Shown here piece after piece: positions 25,715 through 34,886 of a DNA stretch of 55,033 nt (the stretch's first letter is position 1; every line of letters begins with the position of its first letter). This stretch comes from Salinimicrobium terrae DSM 17865. GTDB taxonomy: Bacteria > Bacteroidota > Bacteroidia > Flavobacteriales > Flavobacteriaceae. Made by a program: the position numbers and the translations under genes. The notes beneath the pieces are model-generated. The model had not been told where the DNA came from, did no database searches, and was given only the letters and a program-made list of their open reading frames with translations. The stretch lies in NCBI RefSeq assembly GCF_000424665.1, contig NZ_KE384222.1, positions 1 through 55,033 of the forward strand, read 5' to 3'.

Positions 25715-26713
25715 ATGAAGAAAATTACAAAAGCCACTTACCTTAAGTGGTACGAGGACATGTTGTTTTGGCGGAAGTTTGAAGACAAACTGGCCCAGGT
25801 ATATATTCAGCAAAAAGTAAGAGGTTTTTTACACCTGTATAATGGACAGGAAGCCATTCTTGCCGGTGCTTTGCATGTGATGGATCTTTCAAAAGATAAG
25901 ATGATCACGGCCTACAGGAATCACGTCCAGCCAATTGGAATGGGTGTGGATCCAAGGAAAGTTATGGCCGAGTTGTATGGAAAGAAGACGGGGACTTCCC
26001 AGGGTATGGGTGGTTCCATGCATATTTTCTCAAAAGAACATCGTTTTTACGGGGGGCATGGTATAGTAGGAGGACAAATTCCTCTTGGTGCCGGTCTTGC
26101 CTTTGCAGATAAATACTTCAAGAGAGATGCAGTAACATTAACCTTCCTTGGAGACGGTGCTGCGAGACAGGGGTCTTTACATGAGACTTTCACTATGGCT
26201 GTAAAATGGAATTTACCTGTTGTTTTCTGTGTAGAGAACAACGGTTATGCTATGGGAACCTCGGTTGCACGTACTTCCAAAAGTACAGAGATCTGGAAAC
26301 TGGGTCTTGGTTACGACATGCCCTGTGGTCCTGTTGATGCGATGAATCCTGAGAAAGTCGCCGAAGCTATGGATGAGGCTATAAAAAGAGCTCGTAAAGG
26401 TGAGGGTCCAACTTTTCTTGAATTAAAAACATATCGCTATCGCGGTCATTCCATGAGTGATGCGCAGCAATATCGTACAAAAGATGAGGTGGCAGAGTAT
26501 CAAAAAATAGATCCTATTACCCAGGTTAAGGATATCATCAAAAAGAACAAATACGCTACAGATAAAGAGATCAAGGAGATCGACAAGAGAGTAAAAGATC
26601 TTGTTTCTGAATGTGAGAAGTTTGCAGAAGAGTCTGAATTTCCGGAAATCCAGCAGTTGTATGATGTCGTATATGAGCAAGAAGATTATCCGTTTTTACC
26701 CCATAAATTATAA
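25715..26713 (+). CDS. pdhA: Pyruvate dehydrogenase E1 component, alpha subunit
   Basis: This 332-aa subunit of the alpha2beta2 E1 decarboxylates pyruvate with thiamine diphosphate and passes the acetyl group to E2 lipoate. The ThDP motif starts GDGAARQGS (residues 146-154) and ends ENNGYAMGT (174-182). The phosphorylation-loop region YRYRGHSMSD is near residue 237. Length is typical. pdhC follows after 6 nt. The beta subunit gene is not next to it, which is common in flavobacteria, where it is encoded elsewhere. Confidence 0.95.
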   Translation: MKKITKATYLKWYEDMLFWRKFEDKLAQVYIQQKVRGFLHLYNGQEAILAGALHVMDLSKDKMITAYRNHVQPIGMGVDPRKVMAELYGKKTGTSQGMGGSMHIFSKEHRFYGGHGIVGGQIPLGAGLAFADKYFKRDAVTLTFLGDGAARQGSLHETFTMAVKWNLPVVFCVENNGYAMGTSVARTSKSTEIWKLGLGYDMPCGPVDAMNPEKVAEAMDEAIKRARKGEGPTFLELKTYRYRGHSMSDAQQYRTKDEVAEYQKIDPITQVKDIIKKNKYATDKEIKEIDKRVKDLVSECEKFAEESEFPEIQQLYDVVYEQEDYPFLPHKL

Positions 26714-26719
26714 TCAGTT

Positions 26720-28396
26720 ATGGCAGAAGTAATTAAGATGCCACGGCTAAGTGACACCATGGAAGAAGGTGTTGTAGCCAAGTGGTTAAAGCAAAAAGGT
26801 GACAAGATTGAAGAAGGGGACATTCTTGCCGAAATCGAGACAGATAAGGCAACTATGGAATTTGAATCCTTTTATGAAGGCACCTTGTTGCATATAGGAA
26901 TTGAAGAAGGAGAAACTGCACCTGTTGATGCACTCCTTGCTATAGTGGGAGAAGAAGGAGAGGATATTTCCTCACTTTTAGATGGTGATGGAGGATCTGC
27001 TAAGGATGCTTCGGAAGGTAAATCGGAAGAAAAGGAGAAAGATAAAAAAGCTGAATCTTCAGATGCTGAGGAGGCTTCAAATGAAGAAGATACTTCTGAA
27101 GAAGATGAAATTCCTGAAGGAGTAGAAGTGGTTAAAATGCCGCGTCTCAGCGATACTATGGAAGAAGGTACTGTTGCTTCCTGGCTGAAAAAAGAAGGAG
27201 ATGAAGTGGAGGAAGGTGAGATCCTTGCCGAAATTGAAACCGATAAGGCTACCATGGAATTCGAATCTTTCTACACCGGAACTTTGCTGCATATAGGAAT
27301 TCAGGAGGGAGAAACTGCACCTGTTGATGCGGTTCTTGCTATAATAGGACCGGAAGGAACCGACGTTTCTGCATTGTTAAAAGGAGGCGGGGCTTTAAAG
27401 CCCGCAGCTAAAAAGACTGAACAAAAAGAAGATAAAGAGGAAACCAAATCAGAAGATCCTGCAAAAACTTCAGAAAGCACATCAAGTTCAGACGGAAAGC
27501 GAATTTTTGCTTCTCCTCTAGCAAAGAAGATGGCCGATGATTTAGGTATTGATCTTTCCGACGTAAAAGGTTCGGGAGAAAATAATCGCATTGTCAAAAA
27601 GGACATTGAGAGTTATAAGCCTTCAGAAAAAACTGCAGAAGCTAAACCGGCGGCCGCTAAACAGGAACAGCAGGAGCAAACTTCGGCGGTGCAAACCTAC
27701 ACTCCTGCAGGAGAAGAGAGCTTTGAAGAGATTAAAAACTCTCAAATGCGCAAGACTATTGCCAAGAGACTTGCAGAATCTAAATATAACGCGCCACATT
27801 ACTACCTCACGGTTGAGGTGGATATGAGCAATGCTATGGCGAATCGCAAGCAGATCAATGAAATTCCGGATGTGAAGGTTTCCTTCAACGATTTGGTGAT
27901 CAAAGCTTCTGCTATGGCATTGAGGAAGCACCCAAGAGTGAATTCTCAATGGACAGGTGATACTACTAAAATTGCAAAGCACATTCACATGGGAGTTGCG
28001 GTTGCCGTAGATGAAGGGCTGGTAGTTCCTGTTTTAAAATATGCAGATCAAATGTCACTCACTCAAATTGGTGGTAATGTTAAGGAACTTGCAGGAAAGG
28101 CGAGAAACAAAAAATTACAGCCCCAGGAAATGGAAGGCAGCACTTTTACAGTTTCAAACCTTGGAATGTTTGGGATCACTGAATTTACGAGTATAATTAA
28201 TCAGCCAAATTCAGCAATACTTTCTGTTGGAGCTATAGTTGAGAAGCCTGTGGTAAGGAATGGAGAAATTGTGGTTGGAAATACTATGAAGCTCACCCTG
28301 GCTTGCGACCATAGAACTGTAGATGGTGCTACAGGAGCGCAATTTCTGGAAACCCTTAAAACTTACATCGAAAATCCTGTGACCATGTTGGCATAA
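26720..28396 (+). CDS. pdhC: Pyruvate dehydrogenase E2, dihydrolipoamide acetyltransferase
   Basis: This 558-aa core of the pyruvate dehydrogenase complex has two N-terminal lipoyl domains, each with IETDKATMEFES (lipoylated Lys near 43 and 181), joined by acidic Glu/Ser/Asp-rich linkers. A peripheral-subunit-binding domain follows (FASPLAKKMADDLGIDLSDV, near 260-280, then GSGENNRIVKKDI). The C-terminal catalytic domain has DHRTVDGATGA. It transfers acetyl groups to CoA. The start is 6 nt after pdhA. The two lipoyl domains are near-duplicates at DNA level, for example TGGAATT(T/C)GAATC. A terminator follows. Confidence 0.96.
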   Translation: MAEVIKMPRLSDTMEEGVVAKWLKQKGDKIEEGDILAEIETDKATMEFESFYEGTLLHIGIEEGETAPVDALLAIVGEEGEDISSLLDGDGGSAKDASEGKSEEKEKDKKAESSDAEEASNEEDTSEEDEIPEGVEVVKMPRLSDTMEEGTVASWLKKEGDEVEEGEILAEIETDKATMEFESFYTGTLLHIGIQEGETAPVDAVLAIIGPEGTDVSALLKGGGALKPAAKKTEQKEDKEETKSEDPAKTSESTSSSDGKRIFASPLAKKMADDLGIDLSDVKGSGENNRIVKKDIESYKPSEKTAEAKPAAAKQEQQEQTSAVQTYTPAGEESFEEIKNSQMRKTIAKRLAESKYNAPHYYLTVEVDMSNAMANRKQINEIPDVKVSFNDLVIKASAMALRKHPRVNSQWTGDTTKIAKHIHMGVAVAVDEGLVVPVLKYADQMSLTQIGGNVKELAGKARNKKLQPQEMEGSTFTVSNLGMFGITEFTSIINQPNSAILSVGAIVEKPVVRNGEIVVGNTMKLTLACDHRTVDGATGAQFLETLKTYIENPVTMLA

Positions 28397-28417
28397 GGAA
28401 AGTTGTTACTAACAATG

Positions 28418-28447
28418 AAAAATCCCGCTTTTCGCGGGATTTTTTTA
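28418..28447 (+). terminator. Terminator after pdhC
   Basis: AAAAATCCCGC, TTTTC, GCGGGATTTTT. An 11-bp stem with flanking A and T runs. Confidence 0.85.
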
Positions 28448-28458
28448 TCTTTAGCCAC

Positions 28459-29469
28459 ATGAGAAATAATTACTTATCAGGAATATGGGGTTTAGGATTC
28501 TTTTTTCTTTTTGGTTGCGGTCAAACTCAGCAAATTGCTGAAAATTCTGAACCGGAGATTGCCACCAGAACGGATGCTTCCACACAAATTGCTTTTGAAG
28601 AAGCTATAACGGAAGACGATATTAGCAGTATCCTGAAGTATCTTTCTTCCGATAAATTAGAAGGTCGAAAAACCGGTAGCGAAGGAATAGAAAAAGCCGC
28701 TGATTATATACAGACGATCCTGAGAAAGAGCGGCGTAAAACCCTTTTTTGAGACCTATAGGGATTCCTTCCAGGTGAAGGGGATGACCGGTTTTAATGTT
28801 GTGGGATTGGTTGAGGGCACAGATCCTCAGTTAAGGGATGAATATTTAATTATTGGTGCACATTATGACCACGTGGGCCTCGTAGAACCTGTAGATGGGG
28901 ATTCAATTGCTAATGGAGCCAATGACAATGCGGCAGGAACTACGGCTGTACTTGAATTGGCTGCATATTTCGCAGAAAACCCTCCTAAAAGAAGCATTTT
29001 GTTCACACTTTTTTCTGCAGAAGAGTTAGGCCTGGTAGGAGCGAAACATTTAGCAAAGAAACTGGAGAGAGAAGCTATTGACCTGTATGTGATGTTTAAT
29101 ATTGAAATGGTGGGGGTGCCTATGGTAGATAAAGATTATTTAGTTTACGTAACTGGTTATGAAAGATCAAATTTAGCTGACAAGTTTAATGAGTATTCAG
29201 ATGCTAAGATTTTAGGATTCCTTCCGCAGGCTAAAGAATACAACCTTTTTAGAAGGAGTGATAATTATCCCTTTTTTGAGAGATTTAACGTACCGGCTCA
29301 GACAATTTCGACATTTGATTTTACCAACTACGAGTATTACCATCATGTGGATGACGAGTTTGAGGAAATGGATCTTTCCCACCTTGAAAATGTCATTGAA
29401 TCCCTCATTCCGGGATTAACGGCAATGGCAAATACTCCCGAAAAGGAAATCAAGATGAACACAAAATGA
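28459..29469 (+). CDS. M28-family peptidase lipoprotein
   Basis: This 336-aa zinc aminopeptidase-like protein has a signal peptide ending in the lipobox LFGC (Cys20), so it is lipid-anchored and most likely periplasmic or at the outer membrane. The two-zinc M28 ligands are visible: GAHYDHVG (His), NGANDNAAG (bridging Asp), SAEELGL (catalytic Glu and ligand), NIEMVG and the late HHVDDE (His). It should remove N-terminal residues from peptides. The ATG is 12 bp past the pdhC terminator, with a near-consensus TATCTTTA at 28446-28453. It overlaps the next gene by 4 nt and heads a five-gene run. Confidence 0.88.
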   Translation: MRNNYLSGIWGLGFFFLFGCGQTQQIAENSEPEIATRTDASTQIAFEEAITEDDISSILKYLSSDKLEGRKTGSEGIEKAADYIQTILRKSGVKPFFETYRDSFQVKGMTGFNVVGLVEGTDPQLRDEYLIIGAHYDHVGLVEPVDGDSIANGANDNAAGTTAVLELAAYFAENPPKRSILFTLFSAEELGLVGAKHLAKKLEREAIDLYVMFNIEMVGVPMVDKDYLVYVTGYERSNLADKFNEYSDAKILGFLPQAKEYNLFRRSDNYPFFERFNVPAQTISTFDFTNYEYYHHVDDEFEEMDLSHLENVIESLIPGLTAMANTPEKEIKMNTK

Positions 29470-30146
29470 AAAAAATAATAATTACAGGTACAAGCCGGGG
29501 GATAGGTCTTGAGCTGGTAAAAATATTGGCAGGTGAGGGACATAAAATTCTGGCCTTGTCCAGAAATACGGTGCCGGTTGAGGAGCTAAACCTACAAAAT
29601 GTACAAGCTTTTCCCTTTGATATTACTTCGGAAGATGATCTGGATAAAGCATCTGGATTTGTAAAAGAGAATTGGGAGCAAGTAGATATCCTTATTAACA
29701 ATGCCGGTGCAATTGTAAATAAACCTTTCGAGGAAACTTCTTCCGCAGAATTTGAACAGGTTTATAAGATCAACGTCTTTGGGGTAGCAGCTCTTACTAA
29801 AAAGTTGTTGCCGTACATGAAAAGGGAAGGACATGTAGTGACGGTGAGTAGTATGGGGGGAGTGCAGGGGAGTATGAAATTCCCGGGGCTTTCTGCTTAT
29901 AGTTCCAGTAAAGGAGCGGTCATAACCCTCACAGAGCTTCTTGCTGAAGAATATAAAGAATCAGGACCTTCATTCAACGTCCTGGCTTTGGGTGCAGTGC
30001 AGACCGAAATGCTGGAAGAGGCCTTTCCCGGGTACAAAGCTCCATTGCAACCTGAAGAAATGGCTCAATACATTGCAGATTTTTCCCTTACCGGAAACAA
30101 ATTTTATAATGGGAAGATGTTACAGGTCTCCAATAGCACTCCCTAA
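29466..30146 (+). CDS. Short-chain dehydrogenase/reductase
   Basis: This 226-aa classical SDR has the NAD(P) motif TGTSRGIG (residues 7-14), the stability motif NNAGA (~78-82), the catalytic Ser in VSSMGG and YSSSK (Tyr and Lys near 146-150). Arg in LSRN after beta-2 suggests NADPH. The substrate is not recognisable. It overlaps the M28 peptidase gene (ATGA) and is followed 5 nt later by the SprT-like gene, so translation is probably coupled. Confidence 0.87.
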   Translation: MKKIIITGTSRGIGLELVKILAGEGHKILALSRNTVPVEELNLQNVQAFPFDITSEDDLDKASGFVKENWEQVDILINNAGAIVNKPFEETSSAEFEQVYKINVFGVAALTKKLLPYMKREGHVVTVSSMGGVQGSMKFPGLSAYSSSKGAVITLTELLAEEYKESGPSFNVLALGAVQTEMLEEAFPGYKAPLQPEEMAQYIADFSLTGNKFYNGKMLQVSNSTP

Positions 30147-30151
30147 AAGGA

Positions 30152-30757
30152 ATGAAGGATATTCTCGAGAAATATATTCCCACCCATGCTGTTGAGCCAA
30201 TATTTGCCTTAATTAAAGGTAATAACATTCACCTCAAGATCGTGAACGAAAGAAAGACCCGTCATGGCGATTATAGAAACTTACCGGGAGGAATGCATCA
30301 AATAACGGTAAATGCAAATCTCAATAAATACCGGTTTCTTATCACTCTTGTGCATGAAATCGCACATCTACTGGCATTCGAAAATTTTGGAAGACATATT
30401 AAACCACATGGGGCAGAATGGAAAAGGAGTTTTCAAAAGCTTATGCTGCCTTTCATTAGACCAGAGATATTTCCTGCTCAATTACTTCCGTTAATTGCCC
30501 GTCATTTTAAAAATCCGAAAGCGAGCAGTGATACAGATGCTCATCTTTCTGTAGCTTTAAAACAATTCGATGAGGACAACGATAAAAATTACATTTTTGA
30601 GATTCCGCGTGGAGGTATCTTCAGGATCTACAATGGTAAGGTTTTTAAAAAAGGAGAACGAAGAGTTAAACGTTATGAATGTCTTGAAGTCAAAACGGGT
30701 AGAATTTATCTTTTTCAACCTAACGCAGAGGTGGAATTATTAAAAGCAGCCAATTAA
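30152..30757 (+). CDS. SprT-like zinc metalloprotease domain protein
   Basis: This 201-aa protein has the gluzincin-type motif HEIAH (residues 68-72) and a downstream HGAEW (His86), the SprT-like signature related to Spartan proteases. There is no signal peptide, so it is cytosolic. The C-terminal 70 residues are a beta-rich zinc-ribbon-like region without the usual four Cys (only one Cys, in RYECLEV), so the ribbon seems degenerate. A role in DNA-protein crosslink repair is known for eukaryotic relatives but unproven here. It lies 1 nt upstream of the ManC gene. Confidence 0.85.
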   Translation: MKDILEKYIPTHAVEPIFALIKGNNIHLKIVNERKTRHGDYRNLPGGMHQITVNANLNKYRFLITLVHEIAHLLAFENFGRHIKPHGAEWKRSFQKLMLPFIRPEIFPAQLLPLIARHFKNPKASSDTDAHLSVALKQFDEDNDKNYIFEIPRGGIFRIYNGKVFKKGERRVKRYECLEVKTGRIYLFQPNAEVELLKAAN

Positions 30758-30758
30758 A

Positions 30759-31841
30759 ATGAAGGAGAATAATTTTGCAGTTATAATGGCTGGCGGAGTA
30801 GGTTCGCGATTCTGGCCGGTGAGTACTGCGGCAAAACCTAAACAGTTTCGGGATTTATTGGGAAAGGGGGAAACTTTGATTCAAACGACATTTAGACGGC
30901 TTACGGGTCTTGTGCCGCCACATAATATTTATGTGCTTACAAATTCGATCTATGAGCACCTGGTGAAGGAGCAGTTGCCGGAGGTGAACGAGGAGCAGAT
31001 TGTACTGGAACCGGTAATGAGAAATACGGCACCGGCAGTTTTGCTAGCTGCCCTTAAGATTAGAAAAAAGAATAAAAATGCCACGATGGTAATGGCCCCC
31101 AGTGATCACTGGATAGAAAATGAAGAGGCTTTTTCTAAAGATATTAAAACTGCTTATGAAGCCGTAAGAGATCAAGAGAAAATTGTTACTTTAGGAATTA
31201 AGCCTACCTTTCCAAATACGGGTTATGGCTATATTAAATTTGATCCTGCGGCCACAGAAAAAGTAAAACCCGTAGATACTTTTACCGAAAAACCTTCCTA
31301 CGAAATTGCCAAAAGTTTTCTTGAAAGTGGGAACTACTTATGGAATGCCGGAATTTTTATTTGGAGTGTGAATTACATTATTAAGTCATTTAAAAAAAAT
31401 CTTCCCCAGACCTATAAATTATTTTCTAAAAAGGAAGATCTTCTCAATACGACTTTTGAAAAAGATTTTATATTGAAGACCTATTCCTCAGCAGATAATA
31501 TATCTATTGATTATGGAATATTGGAGAAGGAACAGGGGACAGTATATGTTATTCCGGCTTCATTTGACTGGAACGACTTGGGAACCTGGGGTTCTCTGTA
31601 CGAAGAGAGTTTGCAGGATGAGAACGGTAACGTGGTTTTAAATTCACGTCTTTTTGCTGAAAACGCAACGGGAAATTTGGTTTCTTCAGATAAGAATAAA
31701 GTTGTGGTTATTGAAGGTATAAAAGATCATGTCATTGTTGACGAGAATGAGATCTTACTCATAGTGCCGCGGGCAAAGGAGCAGGATATCAAGGGTATAA
31801 GGGATAGAGTGCAGAAGAAATTCGGTCAAAATCTTGGGTAG
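30759..31841 (+). CDS. manC: Mannose-1-phosphate guanylyltransferase
   Basis: This 360-aa enzyme makes GDP-mannose from GTP and mannose-1-P. The nucleotidyltransferase signature MAGGVGSRFWPVS is at residues 10-22, with the Lys in KPKQF just after. EPVMRNTAPA and APSDHW follow in the family order, and the sugar-binding segment is FTEKPSYEIA. It lacks the C-terminal isomerase domain of bifunctional proteins. GDP-mannose feeds capsule, LPS and protein glycosylation. It is embedded in the tight run with SprT (1-nt gap) and DUF389 (3-nt gap). Confidence 0.94.
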   Translation: MKENNFAVIMAGGVGSRFWPVSTAAKPKQFRDLLGKGETLIQTTFRRLTGLVPPHNIYVLTNSIYEHLVKEQLPEVNEEQIVLEPVMRNTAPAVLLAALKIRKKNKNATMVMAPSDHWIENEEAFSKDIKTAYEAVRDQEKIVTLGIKPTFPNTGYGYIKFDPAATEKVKPVDTFTEKPSYEIAKSFLESGNYLWNAGIFIWSVNYIIKSFKKNLPQTYKLFSKKEDLLNTTFEKDFILKTYSSADNISIDYGILEKEQGTVYVIPASFDWNDLGTWGSLYEESLQDENGNVVLNSRLFAENATGNLVSSDKNKVVVIEGIKDHVIVDENEILLIVPRAKEQDIKGIRDRVQKKFGQNLG

Positions 31842-31844
31842 TGA

Positions 31845-33272
31845 ATGGAAAGCAATTCAGAAAGTAGTACGGTAATACCAGCAGGAAATGAGAACAAGGG
31901 CAGAACTGTCCTGAAGGAAATAAAGGAATTCCTGCGGGAACTCCTGGACATTCACGATGATACCGATCGGGAGACTACCATGGAGACAGTTAAACGGGAT
32001 ATTTCCTTTAAAGGCCACAACGCCTGGATTCTTGTTTTTTCCATTTTTGTGGCTTCCATTGGCCTCAACGTAAGTAGTACAGCGGTGGTAATAGGTGCGA
32101 TGTTAATTTCTCCTTTAATGGGGCCTATCGTGGGAGTGGGATTTTCTGTAGCTATAAATGACATTGATACCCTTAAACGCAGTTTGGTCAACCTCGGAGT
32201 AATGGTGTTTCTAAGTGTGCTTACAGCATATTTATATTTTCTTATTTCACCTATAAAGGAAGAAACACCCGAACTTGTTGCCAGGACCTATCCTACTATT
32301 CTTGATGTTTTAATTGCAATATTCGGAGGCTTGGCTCTTATTGTGGCAAAAACTAAAAAAGGGGCCATCGCCAGTGTTATCATGGGCGTGGCAATTGCCA
32401 CAGCCCTTATGCCGCCTCTTTGTACAGTTGGATATGGTCTTGCCATCGCTAACTGGAATTATGCCGGGGGAGCATTATATCTTTTCTCCATAAATTCTGT
32501 TTTTATCGCTTTATCCACGTTCTTAGTGGCAAAATTGCTTAGGTTTCCACTCGTTAAATATGCCAACAGCAAGCACCGCCGAAACACAGCCCGACTCGCT
32601 TCTCTCATTGCCGTTCTTGTGATGATTCCCAGCATCATATTGTTTGTGAACCTGCTAAGGGAGCAGGTATTTGTGACCAAGACTAAGGACTTTGTGCAAG
32701 AGGTGATCAATAACTATCCGGGAGCAGAAGTTGTGAGATTTAGTCAGGACTACAAAACCAAGGTTATCGAGATATACCTGATTGGCCGCAGAGTTCCTGA
32801 TGATCAAATTGACCTGTGGATTCGGGAGATCAAACAAGTTCCGAATTTTGAGGATGTGGTACTTGAAGTGCATCAGAGCTCCGATCAAAGTTCAGAAATG
32901 GCGAGTCGACTTTCGACCGAGGTCCGGGCGGGAATTCTGGAAGATCTGTATGTCAGAAACCAGGAACTGGTGGAAAACAAGGATCAAAGAATACAACTAC
33001 TGGAGGAAGAATTACTCAAATACAGAAGTGCCGGAATTCCGTTTGCAGCTATTGCTAAGGAGGCCAAAATCAATTACAGTGCAATTCAGGAAATGAGCTA
33101 TGCCAACAATGTTATCACAAATTTCTCCAGAATAGACACTATTCCAACCATTAACGTAAGATGGTCATCCAACCTTGGTCCTGCAGCCAAGAGATCCGAA
33201 ATGAATAAGCTTGAACAGTGGCTCCAGGTACGATTATCTCTCGATACTCTGGCGGTGAGATCGGTTAATTAA
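31845..33272 (+). CDS. DUF389 (TIGR00341-type) membrane protein
   Basis: This 475-aa inner-membrane protein has six or so helices between residues 55 and 270. The signature segments are GAMLISPLMGPIVGVG, near residues 85-100, and VAIATALMPPLCTVGYGLA, near residue 185. The C-terminal ~200 residues are soluble with a coiled-coil-like stretch (NQELVENKDQRIQLLEEELLK). The function of DUF389 proteins is unknown, though transport has been proposed. It ends 1 nt from the convergent mlaF stop with no terminator in between. Confidence 0.88.
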   Translation: MESNSESSTVIPAGNENKGRTVLKEIKEFLRELLDIHDDTDRETTMETVKRDISFKGHNAWILVFSIFVASIGLNVSSTAVVIGAMLISPLMGPIVGVGFSVAINDIDTLKRSLVNLGVMVFLSVLTAYLYFLISPIKEETPELVARTYPTILDVLIAIFGGLALIVAKTKKGAIASVIMGVAIATALMPPLCTVGYGLAIANWNYAGGALYLFSINSVFIALSTFLVAKLLRFPLVKYANSKHRRNTARLASLIAVLVMIPSIILFVNLLREQVFVTKTKDFVQEVINNYPGAEVVRFSQDYKTKVIEIYLIGRRVPDDQIDLWIREIKQVPNFEDVVLEVHQSSDQSSEMASRLSTEVRAGILEDLYVRNQELVENKDQRIQLLEEELLKYRSAGIPFAAIAKEAKINYSAIQEMSYANNVITNFSRIDTIPTINVRWSSNLGPAAKRSEMNKLEQWLQVRLSLDTLAVRSVN

Positions 33273-33273
33273 T

Positions 33274-34038
33274 TTAAAGTCCCTGTTGTTGGGCTTCACG
33301 TACTTTTTTAAACAAGTCTGAAGAATAAACGAAGTCGGTTACAGTCTCATCTTCGGTTTTAAAAATTTGTGATTTATCTCCTTTCCAGGCTAAAACCCCA
33401 TCTTTTAAAAAGGCAATATTTTCTCCTATTTCCAGGAGAGAGTTCATGTCGTGCGTAATGACCACTGTAGTTATATCATACTCCACAGTAAGCTCATGTA
33501 TTAAATTATCAATAACGGTGGCGGTGTGAGGATCCAGACCTGAATTTGGCTCATCACAGAATAAGTATTTTGGGCGATTGACGATTGCACGGGCAATAGC
33601 TACACGTTTTTGCATACCCCCACTTATTTCTGCAGGAAATTTTTTTCCGGAATCAACAAGATTTACTCTTTCAAGAACTTCATCAACCCTCTTTTTTAAT
33701 TCTCCCTTTTTCTTTTTTGTGAACATTCGTAATGGGAACATTACATTTTGTTCAACGGTCATAGAGTCAAATAATGCTCCGCCCTGGAATAGCATCCCCA
33801 TTTCCTGGCGCAGGTCTCTTTTCTGTTCATCAGTTAAGTCGGAATAAGCTTTTCCATCATATTCAATAGTGCCTTTTTCCGGAGTGAAAAGTCCAAGCAT
33901 ACATTTCATCAACACGCTTTTCCCTGACCCCGATTGTCCTATTACAAGGTTTGTTTTTCCCGTGTCGAATACAAAGTCAATCCCTTTAAGGATGTGCTCA
34001 TCACCAAAACTCTTATGTAAATTCTTTACTTCGATCAT
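33274..34038 (-). CDS. mlaF: ABC transporter ATP-binding protein, MlaF/Ttg2A type
   Basis: This 254-aa cytosolic ATPase belongs to a phospholipid/MCE transporter. Walker A is GQSGSGKS (~residues 39-46), the Q-loop is LFQGGALFDS, the signature is SGGMQKR, Walker B is LFCDEPNSGLD and the switch His is in THDM. The open frame runs to 34098, but ATG 34038 (MIEVKNLHKSFG) is the family start and overlaps the mlaE stop by one base (TAATG). With MlaE it should move lipids between membranes. No MCE-domain (mlaD) gene is in the window. Confidence 0.93.
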   Translation of the reverse strand: MIEVKNLHKSFGDEHILKGIDFVFDTGKTNLVIGQSGSGKSVLMKCMLGLFTPEKGTIEYDGKAYSDLTDEQKRDLRQEMGMLFQGGALFDSMTVEQNVMFPLRMFTKKKKGELKKRVDEVLERVNLVDSGKKFPAEISGGMQKRVAIARAIVNRPKYLFCDEPNSGLDPHTATVIDNLIHELTVEYDITTVVITHDMNSLLEIGENIAFLKDGVLAWKGDKSQIFKTEDETVTDFVYSSDLFKKVREAQQQGL

Positions 34039-34775
34039 TAGCTTAGTAGTAATTGAGTGACTACGTAATTTGTGACAATAATAACAACACTGGTCCATAC
34101 AAAAGAGGTAGTACTTGCTTTTCCAACCTCAAGTGAACCTCCTTTCATATAAAAACCATGATAAGAAGGTACAGTAGCCAGGATCATGGCAAAAAGAAAA
34201 GTTTTAAAGAATGCGTAAAATAGATGATACGCATCAAACTCTTCCTGCAGGCCTTGCATAAAAACATCTGCCGGAACAAATCCTCCCATCACTGCTGCCG
34301 AGTAAGCTCCCATAACTCCCAGGAACATGGAAATTGCGATAAGAAAAGGGTACGTAAGCATGGCAATGATCTTAGGGAATACCAGATAGTTGAGAGCGTT
34401 AATACCCATCACTTCAAGGGCATCAATCTGTTCTGTTACCCTCATTGATCCAATACTGGAAGTAATAAAGGAACCCACCTTTCCTGCCATAATTATAGAA
34501 ATGAAAGTAGGGGAGAATTCCAGAATAATGGATTGTCTGGCCGCAAAAGCAATGAGCGTTCTTGGTATTAAAGGATTATTTAAATTCAGTGCAGTTTGTA
34601 GTGCTACAACTCCTCCAATAAAGAAGGACAAAAATGCCACGATCCCTAAGGAACCAATAATAATTTCATCTATTTCCTTGAAAATTAATTCTTTTAAAAC
34701 TGTGCGTTTGGTCATTCTTCCAAACACTCCTTTTAACATTAAGAAGTATTCTCCAATAGACTGCAGGTATCTCAT
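34038..34775 (-). CDS. mlaE: ABC transporter permease, MlaE family
   Basis: This 245-aa membrane protein has five or six predicted helices. Family motifs include FIGGVVALQTALN, AGKVGSFITSSIGSMRVTEQIDALEVMGINAL (described as the MlaE central segment at residues ~96-125; written here in full it spans more than one helix) and a final TSFVWTSVVIIVTNYV. It is the permease partner of MlaF, whose ATG overlaps its stop. It is first in a two-gene operon and divergent from pafA. Confidence 0.92.
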   Translation of the reverse strand: MRYLQSIGEYFLMLKGVFGRMTKRTVLKELIFKEIDEIIIGSLGIVAFLSFFIGGVVALQTALNLNNPLIPRTLIAFAARQSIILEFSPTFISIIMAGKVGSFITSSIGSMRVTEQIDALEVMGINALNYLVFPKIIAMLTYPFLIAISMFLGVMGAYSAAVMGGFVPADVFMQGLQEEFDAYHLFYAFFKTFLFAMILATVPSYHGFYMKGGSLEVGKASTTSFVWTSVVIIVTNYVVTQLLLS

Positions 34776-34886
34776 TCTATGCTTTTGTGGCGGCTAAAAT
34801 ACTAATTTTTTATGCCAATGTATTTAAGCTTAACTTAATCTTAAAACTACTTAAACTTTGTATTTTTACAAGATAAAATTTTTACC

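Noticed and set aside
26800-27330. Repeat at DNA level in pdhC as a possible mobile or recombination element
   Set aside because: It reflects the two homologous lipoyl domains of E2, a normal feature of the family.
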